DNA from: Duganella sp. CF517 | Lineage (GTDB): Bacteria > Pseudomonadota > Gammaproteobacteria > Burkholderiales > Burkholderiaceae_D | DNA: 64,000 nucleotides | Direction: 5' to 3' | NCBI RefSeq assembly: GCF_900110275.1 | Contig: NZ_FODC01000009.1 | Location: forward strand, 230,981 to 294,980 | Part shown: piece by piece, positions 1-8,726 of the stretch | Layout: the number at the start of each line of letters is the position of its first letter | How positions within the stretch are numbered: the first letter of the stretch is position 1 | Program-made: the position numbers and the translations under genes | Notes under the pieces: model-generated | The model's input: the letters and a program-made list of their open reading frames with translations, nothing else | The model's database searches: none | What the model was told of the DNA's origin: nothing

Positions 1-189
1 GGATCGGTCGCTGCGGTAAATGCGCAGGATGTTGTCCTCGTCGTTGGCGACGACGAAATGCTGGTCGTCGACGGCGACGCCGGCCGAGGCGTCGCACATG
101 CCGTGGTGCTCCAGCGGCGCCTTGGCGGACGCGCCGGGCAGGGCAAGCAGGCCGGCCAGCGCGAAGGCGACTTTTTTGGGATTGACCAT
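1..189 (-). CDS. DUF3616-like secreted protein, N-terminus only
   Basis: This is the first 63 codons of a gene that runs off the left edge. The start is ATG at 189 with AGGAG a few bases upstream. The N-terminus reads as a signal peptide (VNPKK, then a hydrophobic stretch ending in an Ala-rich cleavage site). The mature part has GMCDASAGVAV and HFVVANDEDNILRIYR. That pattern (Cys-Asp-Ala-Ser, then 'VVANDEDN.LR.Y') is what I recall for DUF3616 proteins, predicted extracytoplasmic beta-propellers of unknown role. Only the signal peptide and first repeat are visible, so the family call is tentative. Confidence 0.6.
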   Translation of the reverse strand, partial: MVNPKKVAFALAGLLALPGASAKAPLEHHGMCDASAGVAVDDQHFVVANDEDNILRIYRSDRS

Positions 190-322
190 CTTTATTCTCC
201 TGAAGAACAGTATCCGGCCGTGGCGAAAAGGCCGGTGGCCGCGCCATATTTGCTATGCTAGCGCTTTTCCGCGTCCCGGTGCCACAGCGCTGGCGGCGCA
301 GCCCAATTACGGAGTAGCCGCT

Positions 323-859
323 ATGGTCTCGTTACAAGAGCAGTTTTTGAAAGCAGGCCTGGTCGACAAGACCAAGGTCAAACTGGCCAACCAGGAAAAG
401 AGCAAGCAAAAGAAGGTGGAACGCCGCACCGGCGAGCAGTCTGTCGACGAAGCGCGCATCGCCGCGCTGGAAGTGCAGCGCAAGAACGCCGAGCGCGCGC
501 GCGAAGCGAACGCCCAGCGCGACGCCGCCGCCAACCAGAAGGCGATCGTCGCGCAGATCGCGCAGATGGTGCGGCAGAACCGCCAGGACAAGGGCAAGGG
601 CGACATCCCCTACAACTTCACGCACGGCACCAAGATCGAGCGGATTTTCGTCTCGCCGGCGGTGCGCGAGCATCTGGTCGCGGGCCGGCTGGTGATCGTG
701 GTGATGAACGGCACGGTGGAACTGGTGCCGCGCGTAATCGCCGACAAGATCGCCGAGCGCGACGCCTCGCTGGTGGTGCGGGTGAACAAATCCAGCACCC
801 AGGTCGACGAGGACGATCCGTACGCGGCGTTCCAGATCCCCGACGATTTGATGTGGTAA
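323..859 (+). CDS. DUF2058 family protein (YaiL-like)
   Basis: The protein has 178 residues, starting MVSLQEQFLKAGLVDK, which is the usual DUF2058 N-terminus. Residues about 20-95 are a highly charged Lys/Arg/Glu/Ala-rich helix, probably coiled coil. The C-terminal part contains IPYNFTHGTKIERIFVS and ends with an acidic segment (DEDDPYAAFQIPDDLMW), both typical of the family. Family members are described as nucleoprotein or polynucleotide-associated, without an established function. There is no signal peptide, so it is cytosolic. I chose ATG 323 because an upstream extension has no family similarity and GGAG lies 8 bases before this ATG. Confidence 0.85.
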   Translation: MVSLQEQFLKAGLVDKTKVKLANQEKSKQKKVERRTGEQSVDEARIAALEVQRKNAERAREANAQRDAAANQKAIVAQIAQMVRQNRQDKGKGDIPYNFTHGTKIERIFVSPAVREHLVAGRLVIVVMNGTVELVPRVIADKIAERDASLVVRVNKSSTQVDEDDPYAAFQIPDDLMW

Positions 860-882
860 AAATCCTGAGTTGGACTCCGGAT

Positions 883-2229
883 TTACTCCGAGACGATGAT
901 GCGCCAGCGCCAGGGTTTGATGACGGCCTGGCCTTCGTCGCCGGCCAGCTTGTACTTCTGCAGCACGCCGGTCGGGTTGACGATGACCTGCACCGTGTTC
1001 TTGCCCTGCTGGCGGCGGAACGCGAACAACTGCTCGTTGATCACGTCGAGCACCTGCATCGTGCCACCGGCCTTGCCGTTCCATAGCGCCGGATTCTGCT
1101 TCTTCAACTGGTTCAGGCCCGCGTAGAACCCTTCCAGCTCCGTGGTCTTCCAGTCGATGGTGTCCTTCTCGAAGAAGGCCAGCTTCTTCTCCAGCTTCGC
1201 TTCCTGGCCGTTGTACACCAGCGGCATGCCGGGCAGGGTGTAGCTCAGCACCGCCATCGCGCCCGCCGCCGGGCCGTACAAATCCTTGTCCGCGCCTTGC
1301 CACGAGTTGATGTCGTGGTTGTTGGTGAACTGCAGCCGGTAGGCGTCGCGCGCGTAGCGTTGCGCCGGGTTGGCGACGTAGGCTTTGAGTTCGGCGGCGC
1401 CGGCCTGGCCCTTGCCGATTTTCCGCATGATGCCGTTCAGCCGCCAGTCGTAGCTGGCGTCGAACGCGCGCTCGTGCAGCCCCGGGTGGTCCGCTTCGGC
1501 CAGCATGAACACCGGCTTGATCTTGTCGAGCTTCGGGCGCGCCTGGTCCCAGAATTCGGCCGGCACCATGCCGGTGGCGTCCGCGCGGAAGCCGTCGATG
1601 CCCGCTTCGCGCACCCAGTAAGCCATCGCCTCCGTCATGGCCGTCCACAGCGCCTTGTTGCCGTAGTCCAGGCCGACGACGTCGGCCCATTCCTCGGTGC
1701 CGCCGCTGTCGTTCTTGAAGCTGACGGCGTGGATCTCGCCCTTGTCGTTCTGCTTGTACCAGTCGGCGTGCTCGCCGGTCCATGGGTGGTCCCAGGCGGT
1801 GTGGTGGGCCACCCAGTCCAGGATCACGTGCATGCCCAGCCCGTGCGCCTGTTTGACCATGCGCCGCAGGTCGTCCATGCTGCCGAACTCCGGGTTGACG
1901 GCCTGGTAGTCCTTCACGGCGTAGTAGCTGCCCAGCGCGCCCTTGCGGTTCTTTTCGCCGATCGGGTGGATCGGCATCAGCCAGATCACGTCCACGCCCA
2001 TCTGCTTGAGGCGCGGCAGCGTGGCGGCGAAGGCGTTCAACGTGCCTTCCTTGCTGTACTGGCGAAGATTGACTTCGTAGATGTTCGCACTGCGCGTCCA
2101 CGCCGGATGCTTGACGCTGGCGACGACGGTGGTCGGTGCGATTTTCTGCGCGCCGGCGTGCAGCGGCGCTCCGAGGGTGCAAATCAGCGCTGCCAGCGGC
2201 AGCAAGGTGGCAAGTCGTTTCAATGTCAC
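883..2229 (-). CDS. Secreted GH13 alpha-amylase family glycosidase
   Basis: This 448-residue protein has a signal peptide ending near AGAQ (residue 28), so it is exported. The four conserved GH13 regions are visible: DWVAHH (138-143), GFRADATG with nucleophile Asp217, the general acid Glu245 in LAEADH, and NNHD with Asp306. It should hydrolyse or rearrange alpha-glucans in the periplasm or outside. It is short for an alpha-amylase and has no obvious starch-binding domain. The start is GTG and overlaps the stop of the upstream S9 peptidase gene by four bases (GTGA), which implies translational coupling. Substrate specificity cannot be read from the sequence. Confidence 0.88.
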   Translation of the reverse strand: MTLKRLATLLPLAALICTLGAPLHAGAQKIAPTTVVASVKHPAWTRSANIYEVNLRQYSKEGTLNAFAATLPRLKQMGVDVIWLMPIHPIGEKNRKGALGSYYAVKDYQAVNPEFGSMDDLRRMVKQAHGLGMHVILDWVAHHTAWDHPWTGEHADWYKQNDKGEIHAVSFKNDSGGTEEWADVVGLDYGNKALWTAMTEAMAYWVREAGIDGFRADATGMVPAEFWDQARPKLDKIKPVFMLAEADHPGLHERAFDASYDWRLNGIMRKIGKGQAGAAELKAYVANPAQRYARDAYRLQFTNNHDINSWQGADKDLYGPAAGAMAVLSYTLPGMPLVYNGQEAKLEKKLAFFEKDTIDWKTTELEGFYAGLNQLKKQNPALWNGKAGGTMQVLDVINEQLFAFRRQQGKNTVQVIVNPTGVLQKYKLAGDEGQAVIKPWRWRIIVSE

Positions 2230-4613
2230 TCCTTTTTGAGCGTGCGTTCGAACAGCTGGTAGATGCGGCGATACTGGTCGTACCAGCTTTCGGCGTGCAC
2301 GTAGGCATGGCGCTCGAGCGGGTAGGAAGCCAGTTCCCAGTTGTCCTTTTTCAGTTCGATGAAGCGCTGCGCCATGCGCACCGAGTCCTGGTAGAAGACG
2401 TTATCGTCGATCATGCCGTGCGCGATCAGCAGGTGGCCTTTGAGCTTGTCGGCGTATTCGATCGGCGACGACATCTTGTACGCTTCCGGGTCCAGTTCCG
2501 GCGTGTTGAGGATATTGGCGGTGTATTCGTGGTTGTAGGTGGTCCAGTCGGTGACGGGACGCAGCGCGGCGCCGGCCTTGAACTGGTCCGGCGCGCGCAG
2601 CAGCGCCATGAAGGTCATGAAGCCGCCGTAGCTGCCGCCGTAGATGCCGACATTCTTCGCGTCGCCCTGTTGGTTGGCCACCATCCAGTTCAAGCCGTCG
2701 ACGTAGTCCTCCAGTTCCGGATGGCCCATCTGGCGGTAGATCGCGGTGCGCCAGTTGCGGCCGTAGCCGAGCGATGCGCGATAGTCCATGTCCAGCACGA
2801 TGTAGCCTTTTTCAACCAGCAGGTTGTGGAACATCTGCTCGCGGAAGTAGACCGGGAAGCGCTGCGTGACGTTTTGCAGATAGCCGGCGCCGTGCACGAA
2901 CATCACGACCGGATATTTTTTGCCCGGCTCCAGCGTGGCGGGACGATACAGCTTGGCCCATACCGGATCGGCGCCATGCGTCGACGGCACCGCGACGATT
3001 TGCGGCGTGATCCACTCGCGCGCCTTGTAGTCGGCGTTGCGGGTGTCGGTCAGTTGTTTGGCGGCGCCGCCGCCGCTGTCCACCATGGCGACTTGCGCCG
3101 GCATGTAGGCGGTCGAGTAGCGCACCAGCAGCTTGCGGCCGTCCGGCGACAGGCTGAAGCTCTCCACGCCGCCCAGCGACGTCAGTTCCTTCGGCGCGCC
3201 GCTGGTTGCGCCGCCCGTGGCGGAGCTGGAGCATACCTCGTAGGTGCCGGGCAGCTTGGGGTTGCACAGGAAGTAGGCGGTCTTGCCGTCGGCCGACCAT
3301 TCGACGTTGCTTGCTTCCCATTTGCCCGACGTGAGCGCGCGCGATGCGCCCGCGGTGGCGGGTTGCAGGTAGATGTGGGCGTAGCCGCTTTCCTCCGACT
3401 GGTACCACAAGGTGCTGTTGTCCGGCTGCCAGCCGAAGCCGTTGCCACGGTTGTTGACCCAGGCGGCGTCGGTCAGACGGTGCACCGGCTGCAGCTTGGC
3501 GCCGGCCAGGTCGACGGTGGCGATCCAGCGGTCCTTGTTGTCGATCGCCTGCGCCATCACCGCCACCTGCTTGCCGTTGCCGCTCCAGCGGATCGATTCG
3601 TCGCCGCTTTCAAACCGCACGCCGCGGTTGCCCTTGAGCGCATCGAGCTTGCGCGCGGCGCGCATGTCGGCCAGCGGATCGACATTGATGCCGGGCAGGG
3701 CGTCGAGCGACAGCTCGGTGACCTTGCGCGTGGCCAGTTCGATCAGTTTGAGTTGCTGCGGCTGCGGACCTTCGTCGCTGACCCTTTTGCGCTCGTCGTC
3801 GGTCTCCTCGTAGCCAGACTCGGTCACGTACTTCGGCATTTTGCCGACGCGGCGCTTGTCGCCGTCCTTGGCGCTGGTGACCACCAGCAGGTAGCGCCCG
3901 TCCGGCGACAGCGCGCTGGTGTCGATGACGACCTTCTCGCCCAGGTAGACCGGCTGCGGGGCGCGGGTGGCGTCGGCGCCGCGTTCCTGGTTGCGGCGCT
4001 CGCGCAGCGCGTCGCGCTCCTGCTTCTGGCGCGCCAGGGTCGAGAGCAGGCGCAATTGCAGGTCGCGGCGCGCGCTGGCGTCGGGCGCGGCGTCCGGGTC
4101 CTTGGCGGTGCGCAGCACGGCCAACGGCGACACCAGGCGCTCGGCGCGGCTCCAGCCGTACCAGTCGCTGCCCACGCGGAATTGCACGCCGGCGCCGTCG
4201 GCCGTGTATTGCGGATCGAAGGCCGGGGTGGTGCCGCGCACGATTTGTGTCAGCGCGCCGCTTTTCAAGTCACGTTCGAACAGGTCGCCGTTGCGCACCA
4301 AAATCGCGCGCGTGCGATCGCGGTTGTAGACCGGATCGGCGCTGTCGAGGTTTGCCAGCTGCTTGTCGTCCACCAGCTTCGGACCGCCGGCGGCGATCTG
4401 GAAAGTGTCGCGCAGCGGCGAGCCGGCGCGCTTTTGCTTGAAGTAGACCTGGCGGCTGTCCCAGCCCCACCATGCCGATTCGACCGGATTGCCGATCCAG
4501 TCGGGATTGGCCATGGCCTGGTCCAGCGTGATCGGAGTTGGGGTGGCCGCGTTGGCGGCGATGGTGGTGAACGCTGCGGCCAGCGCGGTGGAGAAGGGCA
4601 GGACAAAACGCAT
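2226..4613 (-). CDS. S9 family prolyl oligopeptidase (DPP IV-like), exported
   Basis: The 795-residue protein has an N-terminal signal peptide (RFVLPFSTALAAAF... ANAA). The middle contains WD/PD40-like beta-propeller repeats (several SPDGR/SADGKTAYF segments). The C-terminal alpha/beta-hydrolase domain has nucleophile Ser661 in GGSYGGF, Asp736 in HGMIDDNVF and His769 in LERHAYVH. This is the layout of dipeptidyl-peptidase IV/S9B enzymes, which cleave peptides next to proline or alanine. It is cotranscribed with the amylase: the stop overlaps the amylase GTG. The MFS permease gene lies 71 bases upstream on the same strand. It probably acts in the periplasm. Confidence 0.9.
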   Translation of the reverse strand: MRFVLPFSTALAAAFTTIAANAATPTPITLDQAMANPDWIGNPVESAWWGWDSRQVYFKQKRAGSPLRDTFQIAAGGPKLVDDKQLANLDSADPVYNRDRTRAILVRNGDLFERDLKSGALTQIVRGTTPAFDPQYTADGAGVQFRVGSDWYGWSRAERLVSPLAVLRTAKDPDAAPDASARRDLQLRLLSTLARQKQERDALRERRNQERGADATRAPQPVYLGEKVVIDTSALSPDGRYLLVVTSAKDGDKRRVGKMPKYVTESGYEETDDERKRVSDEGPQPQQLKLIELATRKVTELSLDALPGINVDPLADMRAARKLDALKGNRGVRFESGDESIRWSGNGKQVAVMAQAIDNKDRWIATVDLAGAKLQPVHRLTDAAWVNNRGNGFGWQPDNSTLWYQSEESGYAHIYLQPATAGASRALTSGKWEASNVEWSADGKTAYFLCNPKLPGTYEVCSSSATGGATSGAPKELTSLGGVESFSLSPDGRKLLVRYSTAYMPAQVAMVDSGGGAAKQLTDTRNADYKAREWITPQIVAVPSTHGADPVWAKLYRPATLEPGKKYPVVMFVHGAGYLQNVTQRFPVYFREQMFHNLLVEKGYIVLDMDYRASLGYGRNWRTAIYRQMGHPELEDYVDGLNWMVANQQGDAKNVGIYGGSYGGFMTFMALLRAPDQFKAGAALRPVTDWTTYNHEYTANILNTPELDPEAYKMSSPIEYADKLKGHLLIAHGMIDDNVFYQDSVRMAQRFIELKKDNWELASYPLERHAYVHAESWYDQYRRIYQLFERTLKKE

Positions 4614-4684
4614 GGATAGTTCGCTTTGAAGTTGGGTGAACGGGAGCGCCGGATTGCGACGCGTCCACGATTCTAGCCGAACAG

Positions 4685-6040
4685 TCAGTTGCGGGCTATC
4701 TTGTCCCGGAGGCCGTCCTTGGCGTCCGGGCCGCCGCGCCGTGGCGCCATGCGCAGCGCCAGCATCAGGATCAACCCGGCCGCCAGATACATGCCGATCA
4801 GCGCGGCGAGCATGGCGGCGCTGTCGCCCCAAGCCAGCACGCGCGCGCTCAGCGCCGGACCCAGGGCGCCGCCCATCATCGCCAGGCCGCCCACCAGCGC
4901 GATGCCGATGGCGGCGCGCCGGCGGTTCAGCAAATCGGTGAGGATCGCCACCAGCAGCGGCAGCGCCGACGAGATGCCCAGCGACGCCAGCGACAGGCCG
5001 GCCAGCGACCACGCCAGGCCGTTGTCGGCGGCGATGGCCAGACCGAGTCCGCCGGCGGCCAGCACCATGCAGGCGATGAAGTGGCCGCGCCGCTCGCGCC
5101 GGCGGTCCGAGTCGTAGCCGATGGCGATCATGCCAACGATGCCGACGATGCCGGGCAGCGCCGCCAGCAGGCCGGATTGCGGGCCGCCCGCGCTCCAGCG
5201 CTGCATCAGCGCCGGCGCCCAGTGCGCCAGCGCGTAGCTGGCGCCGGCCAGCAGCAGGTTGGCGAGCGCCAGCAGGCAGATGGCCGGGTCGCGCAGCAGC
5301 GACCAGATGATGGCGAAGGCCGACGGCGGTTCGTCCTGGTCGTCCTCGTCCTCGTCGACGCCGGCGGCCTTGGCGAGCGCCGTTTCATCGCGGTTCAAAT
5401 CCTGCCTGACCATCTGCTGTTCGAAACCCGATAGCCATTTGGCATCGTCCGGATGGTCGTCGAGATAAAAGTAGGCGGCGATGCCCAGCACCGCGGCCGG
5501 CAAGCCTTGCGCCAGCAGCAGCCATTGCCAACCCTGCATGCCGCTGTGCAGGTGCAGCGCCTGCTGCATGGCGCCCGACAGCGGCGCGGCGACGATGCCG
5601 CCGACCAGCGTGGCCGACGCGAAGACGGCGAACACGCGCGCGCGCCGCGCGGCCGGATACCAGTAGGTCAGGTACAGGATCACGCCGGGGAAAAAGCCGG
5701 CCTCGCACATGCCGAGCAGGAAGCGGATCGTGTAGTACTCGAGCGGCGTGCGCACAAAGGCGCCGGCGGCGGTGGCCGCGCCCCAGCCGAGCATCATGCG
5801 CAGCAGGATTTTGCGCGTGCCGAGTTTTTCCAGCAGCAGATTGCAAGGCACGGCGAACAGCGCGTAGGCGAAGAAGAACACGCCGGCGCCCCAGGCGAAG
5901 ACCTGGTTGCCGAAGGCGAGGCTGTCCTGGATGTGGCGCTGCGCGAGGTCGACGTTGACGCGGTCGAGGTACGCGACCACACAGCACAGCATCAGCAGCG
6001 GCAGCAGGCGCCAGCTGATCTTGCGGTAGATTGCATCCAT
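4685..6040 (-). CDS. MFS transporter, anion:cation symporter type
   Basis: A 12-helix major facilitator of about 451 residues. It opens YRKISWRLLPLLMLCCVVAYLDRVNV, the signature of the ACS family (phthalate, tartrate and hexuronate permeases). The cytoplasmic loop between helices 6 and 7 is unusually acidic (DEDEDDQDEPP). I place the start at ATG 6040, which fits the family N-terminus. A GTG at 6085 would add 15 residues and cannot be excluded, since neither has a strong ribosome site. It heads the operon with the S9 peptidase and amylase, which suggests import of a carboxylate or sugar acid, but the substrate is not predictable. Confidence 0.82.
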   Translation of the reverse strand: MDAIYRKISWRLLPLLMLCCVVAYLDRVNVDLAQRHIQDSLAFGNQVFAWGAGVFFFAYALFAVPCNLLLEKLGTRKILLRMMLGWGAATAAGAFVRTPLEYYTIRFLLGMCEAGFFPGVILYLTYWYPAARRARVFAVFASATLVGGIVAAPLSGAMQQALHLHSGMQGWQWLLLAQGLPAAVLGIAAYFYLDDHPDDAKWLSGFEQQMVRQDLNRDETALAKAAGVDEDEDDQDEPPSAFAIIWSLLRDPAICLLALANLLLAGASYALAHWAPALMQRWSAGGPQSGLLAALPGIVGIVGMIAIGYDSDRRRERRGHFIACMVLAAGGLGLAIAADNGLAWSLAGLSLASLGISSALPLLVAILTDLLNRRRAAIGIALVGGLAMMGGALGPALSARVLAWGDSAAMLAALIGMYLAAGLILMLALRMAPRRGGPDAKDGLRDKIARN

Positions 6041-6253
6041 GCCGGCAGCGCCGCGCAGGTGCAGAAGCGTGGCGCCATGGTTCACGATGCGGGGGCAAGG
6101 GTGGTCTGCATGTAGCCGATATTAGCCGTGCCTAAAACCTTAGGCAAGCGTTTGGCGCAATGGGGAACTCAAAACAACAAAGCGCCGCGATGGCGGCGTT
6201 TTCACGCACCATCGTGGCGCAGCGAGGACGTTGAAACCGGGGTGGACGCGGAC

Positions 6254-6844
6254 CTAGGCGCGCGCCGCTCCGGCGCCCATCGCGCGGGCGTGGTAGTTCA
6301 TGGTGCCGACGTTGCGGCGGGGCCGCAGTTCGGGCCGGGTGGCGGCGTCGCCTTCTTCCTGCGCCAGGAACTGGCTGCCGATTTCGAACCACTCGTCGCT
6401 GGAAATGACCTTTTGCGCCAGCGGCAGCAGTTCCTGTTCTTCCTTGTCCAGACGCTTGAGCAAATTCTGGCAATACAGGTCGATCGTGCGGCACAGGAAT
6501 TTGCCCTGCGAGGCGCTGCGGCGCATCGCCCGGCGCAGGCATTTGTGCACGGCGTTGAGCATCGCGCTACCGAGCCGGCTGAGCGCCTCGAGGTCGTTCA
6601 GCAACGCGGTGCAATTGGAATCGGCCGCGCGCACGGCGGGCATCAGGCAGGCCTCGACCTTGCGCTGGTGGCGCGCCTCGGCAAAGCTGGTCAGCTCCTT
6701 GAGCTGGGACTCGATGAACACAGGATCGATCTCCTGTGGCCGGCGCGCGATCGACTGCACATGCTGCAGCAAGCGCGAGATGAAGTGGCGTTCTTTTTTC
6801 TGTTCGATGGACAGTGTCAGTAGGACATAAGTGGCAGTTAGCAT
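6254..6844 (-). CDS. Divergent hemerythrin-like four-helix protein
   Basis: A 196-residue, mostly helical protein without signal peptide or membrane segment. Two segments look like hemerythrin HHE motifs: EARHQRKVEACLMP and LDKEEQELLPLA. Canonical hemerythrins have H-x3-E-x4-F/P and H-x4-E/D ligands, and several expected His positions are replaced here (second motif starts LDKEE, not HxxEE). It may be a degenerate, non-oxygen-binding relative or a different four-helix bundle. The start is ATG 6844, the first in-frame Met after a possible GGGAAA site. The C-terminal 30 residues are Arg/Ala-rich and low complexity. Function unknown. Confidence 0.6.
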   Translation of the reverse strand: MLTATYVLLTLSIEQKKERHFISRLLQHVQSIARRPQEIDPVFIESQLKELTSFAEARHQRKVEACLMPAVRAADSNCTALLNDLEALSRLGSAMLNAVHKCLRRAMRRSASQGKFLCRTIDLYCQNLLKRLDKEEQELLPLAQKVISSDEWFEIGSQFLAQEEGDAATRPELRPRRNVGTMNYHARAMGAGAARA

Positions 6845-7223
6845 AACGTTTCCCGTATTCGTCTGACTTCGGCTGCGCGGCAAGCGAGGAGTGCCCTGCG
6901 GCCAGCGCGGCCAGGGGGTTTACCTTAGCGCTGAGCCCAGTTCATTCAACGTCGATTTACAATTGTTCACAACTAGTTAAAAGGCAATAATTGTGCTGCA
7001 ATAATAAGGATCAACTGCTCCAACTTCGAAGATTACCGGCGGGGAAAACGCGTTATACACATGCCATGCCGGTGATAACTGATGCGTACTCTACCTGACT
7101 GAGTGGGAAATTATGCACCCATTTTCCGGAACCGTGTAGGCGTTTACGAGTCACTAGCAAAAAAAGTTTTGTATCAAACCGCGCCATATGCGGCGCGGCT
7201 TTCTTTGCTGCGGCGCAGCGCTT
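6845..7223. other. Intergenic region with no gene
   Basis: These 379 bases lie between the hemerythrin-like gene and the end of the SDR gene, both on the minus strand. The part from about 6950 to 7170 is AT-richer than the surroundings and probably carries the promoter of the hemerythrin-like gene. No open frame with a ribosome site was found. The only clear structure is the hairpin at 7179-7198. Confidence 0.6.
7179..7198 (-). terminator. Terminator of the SDR gene
   Basis: CCGCGCC (7179-7185) and GGCGCGG (7192-7198) form a 7-bp GC stem with a six-base loop. On the minus strand it is followed by TTTGATACAAAACTTTTTTT, a T-rich tract. It lies 26 bases after the SDR stop. Confidence 0.65.
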
Positions 7224-7934
7224 TCAGCTTGCCAGCGGCGTGCCCAGATAGGCGCCGCGCGGCGCGCCCAGGCCCTGCTTGACCTGCCTCGAGGTGTCGT
7301 CGGCCAGCACTTCGTCTTCACCATTTTCCAGCGCGGTGACGATGCTCAGCGCGACGTCGGCCGGGGCGGTTTTGGGCATCTCGACGCCGGCGGTCATGTC
7401 GGTGTCCATGTAACCCATGTGCGCCGCCAGCACCCGCGTTTTTTGCGCTTGCAGTTCGCCGCGCAAACCATTGCTCAGCGCCCAGGCGGCCGCCTTGGAC
7501 ACGCTGTAGGTGCCGGTGCCCGGGATGGTGATCCAGGACAGCGCGGACAGCACGTTGACGATGGCGCCGCCGCCGTTGTTCTTCAGCGCCGGCGCGAAGG
7601 CCAGGCTCAGCGCCATCGGGCCGAAGAAGTTGGTGTCCAGTTCCTGTTGCGTCACCTGCAAGGCGTTCGGCGCGGTGAGGTCGGTGCCGCTGAAGATGCC
7701 GGCGTTGTTGATCAGGATGGTCAGGTCGGGAATCGCCCGCGCGGCGGCGGCGATGTCGTCGGCGTCGGTGACGTCCAGCTTGATCGGCGTGACGCCGGGC
7801 ACGGTGACCGACGCCGGATTGCGGGCGCCGCCGTAGACCTTGCGCGCGCCGGCTTTGAGGGCCGCTTCGGCCAGCGCTTTGCCCAGGCCACGGTTGGCGC
7901 CGGTGATGAGGACGATGGAGTCTTTGAAGTTCAT
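7224..7934 (-). CDS. SDR family oxidoreductase
   Basis: A 236-residue short-chain dehydrogenase. The Rossmann nucleotide-binding motif TGANRGLG is at residues 11-18, NNAG near 80, and the catalytic YSVSK near 145. It catalyses an NAD(P)-dependent oxidation or reduction of an unknown alcohol or carbonyl substrate in the cytosol. The gene lies 83 bases downstream of a TetR-family regulator on the same strand. The gap carries a perfect palindrome (7982-7993) almost identical to the one at the tetR promoter, so the regulator very likely represses both. The start is ATG 7934 with AAAGG upstream. Confidence 0.9.
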   Translation of the reverse strand: MNFKDSIVLITGANRGLGKALAEAALKAGARKVYGGARNPASVTVPGVTPIKLDVTDADDIAAAARAIPDLTILINNAGIFSGTDLTAPNALQVTQQELDTNFFGPMALSLAFAPALKNNGGGAIVNVLSALSWITIPGTGTYSVSKAAAWALSNGLRGELQAQKTRVLAAHMGYMDTDMTAGVEMPKTAPADVALSIVTALENGEDEVLADDTSRQVKQGLGAPRGAYLGTPLAS

Positions 7935-7978
7935 GATGATACCTTTCGATGGGAGTGCGGTTTAAGGGTGCAACTTAC

Positions 7979-7999
7979 AATATGACCGGTCATCTTAAA
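7979..7999. promoter_or_regulatory. Operator upstream of the SDR gene
   Basis: The perfect 12-bp palindrome ATGACCGGTCAT (7982-7993) sits in a 21-base block that is identical at 20 positions to the block at 8603-8623 in front of tetR. It lies 48 bases upstream of the SDR start, in the gap between the two genes. It is inferred to be the binding site of the TetR protein encoded at 8018-8596. Confidence 0.75.
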
Positions 8000-8017
8000 A
8001 CCGGCGAAAAAAAACGA

Positions 8018-8596
8018 TCACACGAGAATGCGGTCCAGCACCATCGCGACGAAGCGGTCCAGCGGCGCCCGGTCTTTTTCTGCCTTCGCCCGCAGCACCG
8101 CCCCTTGCCAGGCGTCGGCGGTGAAGTTGGCCAACGCCGGCGCCGGCTGCGCGTTGCCGATGCTGCCGTCGCGCTGGCCCTGCGCGATGACGTCTTCCAG
8201 CATCTTGGCCATGGCCGCGAACGATTGCCGGGCCTGGTTGCGGATGGCCGGACTCTGGTTCGACAGCTCCGTGCTGAAGTTGCCCAGCATGCAGCCGGCG
8301 TCGAATGCCGACGCGACGTTGGACTCGACCAGCTTGCCGAAATAGCCGCGCAGCCACGCACGCGGCGGCAACGATGAAGCGCCGAGCAGGGCGCCTATCT
8401 CCCCCGCCTGGTCCGCGTAGCGCTGCAACACCTCCACCCCCAGCTCTTCCTTGCTGGCGAAATGGTTGTAGAACGAACCCTTCGGCACGCCGGCGGCGTC
8501 GGTGATGTCTTGCACACTGGTGGCGTTGAAGCCCTTGCTGTGAAACAGGGTCATGCCGGCGGTGACGATTTGTTCTTTGACGTTAGGTTTGGCCAT
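8018..8596 (-). CDS. TetR/AcrR family transcriptional regulator
   Basis: A 192-residue regulator. The N-terminal TetR helix-turn-helix is clear: IVTAGMTLFHSKGFNATSVQ, then ITDAAGVPKGSFYNHFASKEEL (residues about 10-55). The C-terminal part is a helical ligand-binding domain resembling the TetR_C_33/AcuR-like group, with an unknown inducer. It is transcribed toward the SDR gene. The promoter at 8603-8631 overlaps the operator palindrome, so autorepression is expected. The -10 element ends only six bases before the ATG, so the mRNA may be leaderless; no ribosome site fits in that space. Confidence 0.92.
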   Translation of the reverse strand: MAKPNVKEQIVTAGMTLFHSKGFNATSVQDITDAAGVPKGSFYNHFASKEELGVEVLQRYADQAGEIGALLGASSLPPRAWLRGYFGKLVESNVASAFDAGCMLGNFSTELSNQSPAIRNQARQSFAAMAKMLEDVIAQGQRDGSIGNAQPAPALANFTADAWQGAVLRAKAEKDRAPLDRFVAMVLDRILV

Positions 8597-8602
8597 GTGC
8601 GT

Positions 8603-8631
8603 AATATGACCGGTCGTCTTAAATTAGTCAA
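8603..8631 (-). promoter_or_regulatory. tetR promoter with embedded operator
   Basis: On the minus strand TTGACT (8626-8631) is followed after exactly 17 bases by CATATT (8603-8608). The operator palindrome ATGACCGGTCGT (8606-8617) fills the spacer and touches the -10, an ideal position for repression. Six bases separate the -10 from the tetR ATG, which puts the expected start site at or next to the start codon. Confidence 0.7.
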
Positions 8632-8664
8632 GCGTTGTTTCGCGGGAAGTTATCTATTGCCCGA

Positions 8665-8697
8665 TAGACAACGGTACATACTAACTATATAGTTAGT
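8665..8697 (+). promoter_or_regulatory. Promoter and 18-bp palindrome before the solute-binding protein
   Basis: TAGACA (8665-8670) and TATAGT (8688-8693) are spaced by 17 bases. The -10 is inside a perfect 18-bp palindrome, ACTAACTATATAGTTAGT (8680-8697), which looks like an operator for a dimeric regulator not identified in this window. Its sequence is unrelated to the TetR operators 70 bases away. Confidence 0.55.
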
Positions 8698-8726
8698 GGA
8701 CCAATGGTCATGATAGGTTATCTACT

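Noticed and set aside
332..2308. Long open frame on the minus strand across two genes
   Set aside because: It is the antisense frame of the DUF2058 gene joined to another frame of the amylase. It has an Arg/Ala-rich composition typical of GC-rich shadow frames and no motif.
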